Shown here: positions 6,387 to 11,105 of the stretch, in pieces
Position numbering within the stretch: position 1 is the first letter of the stretch
Layout: each line of letters opens with the position of its first letter
Origin: SVTX01 sp045653805
Lineage (GTDB): Bacteria > Bacillota > Clostridia > Oscillospirales > CAG-272
Reading direction: 5' to 3'
Length of the DNA: 11,105 nt
Assembly: GCA_045653805.1 (NCBI GenBank)
Contig: JAZOMF010000034.1
Coordinates: 1-11,105, forward strand
The notes under the pieces: model-generated
Seen by the model: only the letters and a program-made list of their open reading frames with translations
Database searches by the model: none
Told to the model about the DNA's origin: nothing
Position numbers and translations under genes: made by a program

Positions 6387-7688
6387 TTATTTAACGTTTC
6401 GAAGGTCCTTGACTCTCTTTGCCTTACCCTCAAAGCGCTGAAGCGTGTTGGGGGATTCGAGCATTATCTTCGCATCAAGACCGAGCACGACCTTAAGCTT
6501 ATTTTTGAGTGTCTTGGAGATCTTTTCGAGAGTTGCAAAGGAGTCTGTGATGTGAGCAAGCTCGACCTTAACGGTAAGCTTATCGAGGTAGCCCTCGCGC
6601 TCAAGCACAATTTCGTAGTGAGGACCAAGCTCGTCTATGCTGAGAATGACCTCCTCGATCTGGCTGGGGAATACGTTTACTCCGCGGATCTTGAGCATAT
6701 CGTCGCTTCTTCCCGAGAGGTTTTCCATGCGGCAAAATGTGCGTCCGCACTTGCACTTCTCATAGAAGAGACGGGTAATATCCTTTGTTCTGTATCGAAT
6801 AAGGGGAAGTCCCTCTTTCTTGATGCAGGTGATAACAAGCTCGCCCTGCTCGCCTGCGGGGAGAACCTCACCTGTCACGGGATCTATAATTTCGGGAATG
6901 AAGAAGTCCTCGTTGATGTGCATTCCGCAGGTCTCAAGACATTCGCCCGAGACGCCGGGGCCCATCAGCTCACTCATTCCGTAGTTGGAGGTGATCTTTA
7001 TATCATCACCCCAGTACTTGTGCATCTCCTCGCGCATAGCGTCGGTTAGAAGCTCACTACCTACAAGTGCGATCTTTACGTTGAGGTCCTTTTCGGGATC
7101 AACGCCCATTTCTCTTGCAACCTCTGCAAGACGGAGAGCATAGGAGGGAGTTGCAACCAAGAGAGAGGTCTCAAAGTCTTTCATATACATGATCTGCTTT
7201 TCGGAGTTACCCGTGGAGGAGGGAACGATAGACGCGCCGATATTTTCAAGTCCGTAGAGGAGACCAAGGGCACCGGTAAACATTCCGTATCCGAAGCATA
7301 TCTGTGCCACGTCCTTCTTTGTAGCGCCGCCCATACAAGCGATTCTGGATACGCACTCGGTCCAGGTTTCAAGGTCGCCCTGAGTGTAACCTACTACGGT
7401 GGGCTTACCTGTTGTGCCGCTGGAGGCGTGGATTCTTACGAGATCATCCTTGGGTACTGCGAAAAGACCGAAGGGGTAGTTGTCTCTCATATCCTGCTTG
7501 GTAACGAAGGGGAGCTTTGCAAGGTCAGAGAGGCATTTGATGTCTTCGGGCTTAACACCTGCCTCGTCCATCTTCTTTCTGTAAGGCTCAACCTTTTCGT
7601 ATACTCTGGATACGGTTTCCTGTAAGCGTTCCAGCTGTATTTTTTCTATCTCCTCGCGGGGGAGAGTTTCTTCTTTTGACCAGATCAT
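6387..7688 (-). CDS. paaK: Phenylacetate-CoA ligase family enzyme, copy 2 (AMP-forming)
   Basis: This 433-residue AMP-forming aryl-acetate ligase is clearly paralogous to the copy at 2721-4019, colinear end to end but well diverged. It has the canonical loop HASSGTTGKPTVVG (87-100), SNYGMSELMGPG (234-245), the hinge region GRSDDMLKIRGVN (326-338) and RFEGKA with candidate catalytic K422. C250, H257, C312 and C314 match candidate zinc ligands in the paralogue. The ATG has AAGGA 7 nt ahead and follows the symporter stop by 27 nt. The substrate-pocket region before the SNYGMSE motif differs most between the copies, which suggests different aryl acids, but specificity cannot be read from sequence. 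Phenylacetate is the default family assignment. Confidence 0.9.
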   Translation of the reverse strand: MIWSKEETLPREEIEKIQLERLQETVSRVYEKVEPYRKKMDEAGVKPEDIKCLSDLAKLPFVTKQDMRDNYPFGLFAVPKDDLVRIHASSGTTGKPTVVGYTQGDLETWTECVSRIACMGGATKKDVAQICFGYGMFTGALGLLYGLENIGASIVPSSTGNSEKQIMYMKDFETSLLVATPSYALRLAEVAREMGVDPEKDLNVKIALVGSELLTDAMREEMHKYWGDDIKITSNYGMSELMGPGVSGECLETCGMHINEDFFIPEIIDPVTGEVLPAGEQGELVITCIKKEGLPLIRYRTKDITRLFYEKCKCGRTFCRMENLSGRSDDMLKIRGVNVFPSQIEEVILSIDELGPHYEIVLEREGYLDKLTVKVELAHITDSFATLEKISKTLKNKLKVVLGLDAKIMLESPNTLQRFEGKAKRVKDLRNVK

Positions 7689-7715
7689 TTTATTTTCCTT
7701 CTTTTGCTTTGTTGA

Positions 7716-9275
7716 TTATTTGATTTCACCCGAAATAGGCTTCTCGAATGCATTGTAAAGTATCTTTTTGCTGGGCGCCTTGGTGAAGAGGGTCACTACT
7801 ACGGTGATTATCAGCGAGAATATCATACAGATGACGCCGATGAGGGGAGAGCAACCAACGCCACTCTGGAGAGCAGTTCCGAAATCGCAATTCCAACCGT
7901 TCTTGTCAAATCCGAGAACGATGATAAGAGCTGCGGTGAGAGTGAGAGAGCTGATAATGGAAGTCCATACCGCGCTCTTGGTAACTCTCTTCCAGATAAC
8001 GCCCAGCACATAGGGACCCATAAAGCATCCTGCCAGTGTACCCCAGCTAAGTCCCATCATATAAGCGATAGCGGCTATTCCAAACTTTTCGTTGATGATT
8101 GCTAAGGCTACGGATATTGCAACGAAAATAAGACACAAGATTCTCATTGTGTTGTTGGTGTTTTTGTCGCTTGCTTTTTTGTTAACTGCGCCCTTGTAAA
8201 GGTCAACCGCAATAACCGATGCACTGGCAAGAGAAACAGAAGAAAGGGTGGACATGCTTGCCGAAAGGATAAGCACCGCAATAACGCCCATAAGACCGGT
8301 AGGAATGACCACCTTGAGCATAGTGGGGATTATAAGCGAGTAGTTGCTTCCAACGCCCGCCTCTGCAAGCTCAGATTCAAAGAAGAAGCTGAGTGCACCG
8401 GTAAAGTAAGCCGCCAATCCGATGAAGAGCGCGAATACAGTGCTGACGATGATACCTTGCTTGATAGCCTTTTTATCTCTGATGGCGTAATACTTGTGAA
8501 TAGTCTGGGGGAGAGCCCAAACGCCGAGAGAGGTGAGAAGTGTAAGGGAGATCAGCGACACGGTAGTACCATAGATTCCCGAGGCATTCTCGTTTCCAAA
8601 AGTAAACCAAGTGAGGTTGGGATCGCCTATGATCTCGCTGATATTCCAATTAACGTTTCCGTGATTCATAAAGCAGAAAATCATGCAACCAACACCGAAG
8701 ATCATTATAATTCCCTGAATAAAGTCGGAGAGGGCGGTTGCAAAATATCCGCCGAAGAAGAGGTAGAGGGCGGTGAGAGCGGCAAGAACCACCATAATTA
8801 TCCAGCCGTCGATGCCGAATACCGTCTCAAAAAGTGCGCTGAGTCCGTTGTAGACCGATGCGGAGTAGGGAATGAGGAAGATGAAGATAACAACTGCCGA
8901 GAAAAGCTTGAGGTTTTTACTGCCGTAGCGCTTTTCGAAGAACTCAGGCATAGTTTTGGCTCCAAGGCGGCGAGTCATATTCTTGGTTCTCTTTGCAAGC
9001 ACGAGCCACGCGAAGAGAGTGCCGATAATCGCGTTTCCGACGCCTATCCAAATAGATGCCAAACCGAACTGTTTGCCAAACTGACCTGCATATCCGATGA
9101 AAATAACTGCCGAGAAATATGTAGTGCCGTATGCGAATGCGGTCATCCAGCCGTTAAGTCCCTTTTTGCCCGCCAGCAAAAAGTCGTTTACAGATCCGGA
9201 GCGATTTTTTGTATATATTGCAACTCCTACCATTGATAATGCATAAATGGCAAGAATTAAATAGTCCCAAAACAT
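7716..9275 (-). CDS. Sodium:solute symporter family (SSS) transporter
   Basis: This 519-residue integral membrane protein has about 13 hydrophobic segments, the usual SSS architecture. The N-terminus (DYLILAIYALSM, 4-15) is the first helix. The family signature GGYFATALSDFIQG (175-188) is present. The second signature, ending in IAVDLYK (355-361), contains S342-T343, which align by eye with the sodium-site serine pair of sugar symporters. It would import a solute with Na+. The ATG has AGGAG 9 nt ahead. As first gene of the operon, directly behind the consensus promoter, it is probably the uptake system for the pathway's substrate, such as an aryl acetate or other monocarboxylate. Proline, pantothenate and other SSS substrates cannot be ruled out from sequence. 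Confidence 0.9.
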   Translation of the reverse strand: MFWDYLILAIYALSMVGVAIYTKNRSGSVNDFLLAGKKGLNGWMTAFAYGTTYFSAVIFIGYAGQFGKQFGLASIWIGVGNAIIGTLFAWLVLAKRTKNMTRRLGAKTMPEFFEKRYGSKNLKLFSAVVIFIFLIPYSASVYNGLSALFETVFGIDGWIIMVVLAALTALYLFFGGYFATALSDFIQGIIMIFGVGCMIFCFMNHGNVNWNISEIIGDPNLTWFTFGNENASGIYGTTVSLISLTLLTSLGVWALPQTIHKYYAIRDKKAIKQGIIVSTVFALFIGLAAYFTGALSFFFESELAEAGVGSNYSLIIPTMLKVVIPTGLMGVIAVLILSASMSTLSSVSLASASVIAVDLYKGAVNKKASDKNTNNTMRILCLIFVAISVALAIINEKFGIAAIAYMMGLSWGTLAGCFMGPYVLGVIWKRVTKSAVWTSIISSLTLTAALIIVLGFDKNGWNCDFGTALQSGVGCSPLIGVICMIFSLIITVVVTLFTKAPSKKILYNAFEKPISGEIK

Positions 9276-9337
9276 GATAAAGGTCTCCTGCGAAATGCTA
9301 AATGAAATGCGATTTGTTCCAAAAAAAGAATAGAAAT

Positions 9338-9366
9338 ATTATAACATATAAGTAGAGATTTGTCAA
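9338..9366 (-). promoter_or_regulatory. Consensus promoter of the symporter/aryl-acid operon
   Basis: On the minus strand TTGACA (9361-9366) and TATAAT (9338-9343) are both perfect consensus hexamers separated by exactly 17 nt. Transcription should start near 9331 and give a leader of about 55 nt before the symporter ATG. So perfect a promoter would be strong unless repressed. Confidence 0.9.
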
Positions 9367-9379
9367 TAAGTTGTTGACA
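9361..9379. promoter_or_regulatory. Candidate operator: inverted repeat over the -35 box
   Basis: TGTCAA (9361-9366) and TTGACA (9374-9379) form a perfect 6-bp inverted repeat with a 7-nt spacer. One arm is the -35 box of the leftward promoter itself. A dimeric regulator bound here would block or adjust RNA polymerase. The arm being a consensus -35 hexamer could also create the repeat by chance. Confidence 0.35.
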
Positions 9380-9633
9380 TTTTTCGATATTTTTTACCTT
9401 TTAAGGAACTAAAATCTTGCCCTATCTCTCTTTTGCATATTCGTGTGAATATTTTTGCAAAATTCTTAATAATTTTTGTGATTTTAATATTAGAATCCAG
9501 TCTGAATTTATATAAAAACATGCACGGAAAGTATCGATTAATATAAATATACATCCGCAGATGGTAATGCCTTTGTTATATTGTGGTTTGTGCAAATAGT
9601 GACAAATTTTGCCGATTTTAGCCAAAAAAGTAT

Positions 9634-9662
9634 TTGCAAAAGTTGAAAAAGTGTGTTATAAT
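9634..9662 (+). promoter_or_regulatory. Promoter of the phosphoesterase pair
   Basis: TTGCAA (9634-9639) and a perfect TATAAT (9657-9662) are 17 nt apart. The start point should be near 9669, leaving about 30 nt of leader containing the AGGAG ribosome binding site (9691-9695) for the gene at 9701. Confidence 0.85.
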
Positions 9663-9700
9663 TATATTAAATAAGTATGTAAGTTAAAATAGGAGTAATT

Positions 9701-10645
9701 ATGTTTGAACAGATATTAAAATGTATCGAAAGCTATGACACTATAATTATACACCGACACAAAAAGCCCGATGGCGATGCCTTTGGAAGCCAGATCGGTC
9801 TTAGAAATCTCTTGAAGGAGAACTATCCCGAAAAGCGCATTTTGTGTGTTGGAGATGGCTCCGAGAGATACGGATTTATGGACGATTGCCGGATGGACGA
9901 GGTTGCAGACGAGGACTACAAGGGCGCTTTGGCTATCATTCTTGACACCTCGGCTAAGGCTCTTATCAGCGACGAGAGATACCCCATGGCAGACAAGACC
10001 GCGCGTATAGACCACCATATTTTCTGTGAAGAAATTGCAGAAATTGAGGTTACCGACACCTCCTTTGAGAGCTGTTGCGGTATGATCGCGGCGCTTGCCA
10101 TGGAATGTGGCTGGAAATTGAATCCCCTTGCGGCTAAATCTCTTTATACCGGTATGATCACCGATTCGGGAAGATTCAGATACGATTCCACATCCTCTCA
10201 GACCTTCAGACTTGCGGCGTTCCTTATGGAGCAGAAGTTCAGCACCGAGGACATATACAGAAATCTTTATACCGACGATTATAAGTTTATAAGACTTCGC
10301 GCACAGTTCGTTTTGAAGATACAATTTTGTGAGGGCGGCAAGGTGGCGTATATCTATACTCCCAAGGAGGAGGCAGATAGCTACGAGGCAGATAGCTTCA
10401 CACTCTCTCGCGGAATGGTCAATACTATGGGCGAGATCCGCGGCGTTGAGGTTTGGGTAAACTTTACCGAGACCGAGGACGGTGTTTTGACCGAGATCCG
10501 CTCCAGCGCCCATAATATCAATCCCATCGCCAAAAAATACGGCGGCGGCGGACATGCCAAGGCAAGCGGAGCAACCCTCAAGGATAGAGCGGAGGCTATG
10601 CAGATGCTGGCAGACTTGATAGCAGTTACGGAGGGAAAAATATGA
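9701..10645 (+). CDS. nrnA: DHH/DHHA1 phosphoesterase, NrnA-type
   Basis: This 314-residue protein matches the usual length of bacterial NrnA, a cytoplasmic manganese-dependent phosphoesterase that degrades very short RNAs (nanoRNAs) and in several species also 3'-phosphoadenosine 5'-phosphate or linear cyclic-dinucleotide products. The catalytic DHH domain shows HKKPDGDAFGS (20-30, with H20, D24 and D26), ILDTS (80-84, D82), the DHH triad (104-106) and TDSGRFRY (154-161, D155). The C-terminal DHHA1 domain has RSSA (267-270) and the substrate-binding GGGGHAKASG (281-290). All expected catalytic residues are present. The start ATG has AGGAG 5 nt upstream. It overlaps the next gene by 4 nt. It is not clearly linked to the aryl-acid operon and may simply be a housekeeping neighbour. 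Confidence 0.92.
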   Translation: MFEQILKCIESYDTIIIHRHKKPDGDAFGSQIGLRNLLKENYPEKRILCVGDGSERYGFMDDCRMDEVADEDYKGALAIILDTSAKALISDERYPMADKTARIDHHIFCEEIAEIEVTDTSFESCCGMIAALAMECGWKLNPLAAKSLYTGMITDSGRFRYDSTSSQTFRLAAFLMEQKFSTEDIYRNLYTDDYKFIRLRAQFVLKIQFCEGGKVAYIYTPKEEADSYEADSFTLSRGMVNTMGEIRGVEVWVNFTETEDGVLTEIRSSAHNINPIAKKYGGGGHAKASGATLKDRAEAMQMLADLIAVTEGKI

Positions 10646-11105
10646 ATATAGAGATCATGAGAACTATTCTCAACAAAATAAAGGAATATGATCGTATAAT
10701 TATTTTTAGACACAAGCGCCCCGACGGTGATGCGGTTGGCTCAACCAAGGGTCTGCGAGAGATTCTTCGACTCACCTATCCCGAAAAGGAGATCCTGCTT
10801 ATCAACAACGATTATGCCGATTACGTTGCCTTTCTCGGCGCTGAGGACGAGCAGATAGAGGACGAGAAGTACGCTGACGCTCTCGGTATAGTTATCGATA
10901 CCGCAACCGTTGAGCGCATTTCCAACCCCAAGTACGCCCTTTGTAAGGAGCTCGTTAAGATCGACCACCATATCGACATCGCTCCCTACGGCGACTATAT
11001 GTGGATCGAGGAGGAGAAGTCCTCGTCTTGCGAAATGATCGCAGAGTTTTACTACACCTTCCGAGACGAGCTCAAGATCAATAAGGATGCGGCTACCTAT
11101 ATCTA
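10642..11105 (+). CDS. Second DHH phosphoesterase, NrnA-type paralogue (partial, runs off the window)
   Basis: This frame starts at an ATG overlapping the previous stop (ATGA) and has GGAGGG (10630-10635) 6 nt ahead. It is open for 154 codons to the window edge. It shows the catalytic DHH-domain motifs FRHKRPDGDAVGS (22-34, with H24, D28 and D30), VIDTA (84-88, D86) and KIDHH (106-110). It aligns colinearly with the gene before it but is well diverged, so it is an old tandem duplication and not a recent copy. The C-terminal half of the DHH domain and any DHHA1 domain lie outside the window. A distinct substrate, for example pAp against nanoRNA or pApA, would explain keeping both; this is inference. 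Confidence 0.88.
   Translation, partial: MNIEIMRTILNKIKEYDRIIIFRHKRPDGDAVGSTKGLREILRLTYPEKEILLINNDYADYVAFLGAEDEQIEDEKYADALGIVIDTATVERISNPKYALCKELVKIDHHIDIAPYGDYMWIEEEKSSSCEMIAEFYYTFRDELKINKDAATYI

Larger units (their letters stand above)
9276..9700. other. Divergent AT-rich intergenic promoter region
   Basis: These 425 bp lie between the left-facing symporter operon and the right-facing phosphoesterase pair. The region is strongly AT-rich compared with the genes on either side. It contains one clear promoter for each direction, an inverted repeat over one of them, a 7-bp direct repeat GAAATGC (9292-9298 and 9304-9310) in the symporter leader, and a weak hairpin ATATTC/GAATAT (9437-9452). I see no convincing gene, riboswitch or T-box. 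The short frames inside it are low-complexity AT-rich translations. Confidence 0.8.

Noticed and set aside
9276..9331. Riboswitch or T-box in the symporter leader
   Set aside because: The predicted leader is only about 55 nt, without conserved T-box or riboswitch motifs or a terminator hairpin. Only a 7-bp direct repeat is visible, which may be chance.
9437..9456. Hairpin ATATTC/GAATAT followed by a short T run, as a terminator
   Set aside because: The stem is six mostly A-T pairs and too weak, and no plus-strand gene ends upstream that would need termination here.
9363..9625. Small minus-strand ORFs in the divergent intergenic region
   Set aside because: The translations are rich in Ile, Lys, Phe and Tyr, as expected of random AT-rich DNA. 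No good ribosome binding site or family motif is seen, and they cover the promoter for the leftward operon.

Overview
The window reads as a chromosomal segment of an anaerobic, Clostridia-like Firmicute. The grounds are the ferredoxin-dependent 2-oxoacid oxidoreductase, strong AGGAG-type ribosome binding sites, consensus sigma-A-type promoters, coding DNA of roughly balanced GC, and very AT-rich intergenic DNA. No ribosomal RNA or other taxonomic marker is present, so this is inference. There are no phage, transposase, CRISPR or plasmid genes.

Positions 1-75 hold a small GC-rich palindrome. Positions 76-110 are a strong rho-independent terminator. From there to 9275 every gene is on the minus strand and the genes are tightly spaced, which suggests one operon transcribed right to left. 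In transcription order they are: a sodium:solute symporter (9275-7716), a phenylacetate-CoA ligase (7688-6387), indolepyruvate ferredoxin oxidoreductase alpha and beta (iorA 6352-4613, iorB 4611-4045), a second phenylacetate-CoA ligase (4019-2721), a tandem ACT-domain protein (2579-2148), an amidohydrolase-2 family enzyme (2144-1332) and a class I/II aminotransferase (1325-126). A perfect TTGACA-N17-TATAAT promoter lies just upstream of the symporter. The only sizeable gap inside the operon, 2580-2720, carries three successive inverted repeats and a tiny ORF with a good ribosome binding site.

Together the genes form a complete route between an external aryl acid and an aromatic amino acid. 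The symporter would bring in the acid. A PaaK ligase would make the aryl-acetyl-CoA. IorAB would interconvert this with the arylpyruvate, using ferredoxin and CO2, and the aminotransferase would interconvert the arylpyruvate and the amino acid. The ligases are AMP-forming, and there is no ADP-forming synthetase, kinase or CoA-transferase. This, with an importer at the head, favours the salvage (biosynthetic) direction, but fermentation of aromatic amino acids to aryl acids cannot be excluded. The ACT protein is a plausible amino-acid sensor, and the amidohydrolase has no obvious step.

From 9276 to 9700 there is a 425-bp AT-rich divergent promoter region. To its right, on the plus strand, are two DHH/DHHA1 phosphoesterases of the NrnA type in tandem, overlapping by 4 nt. 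The second is cut by the window edge.
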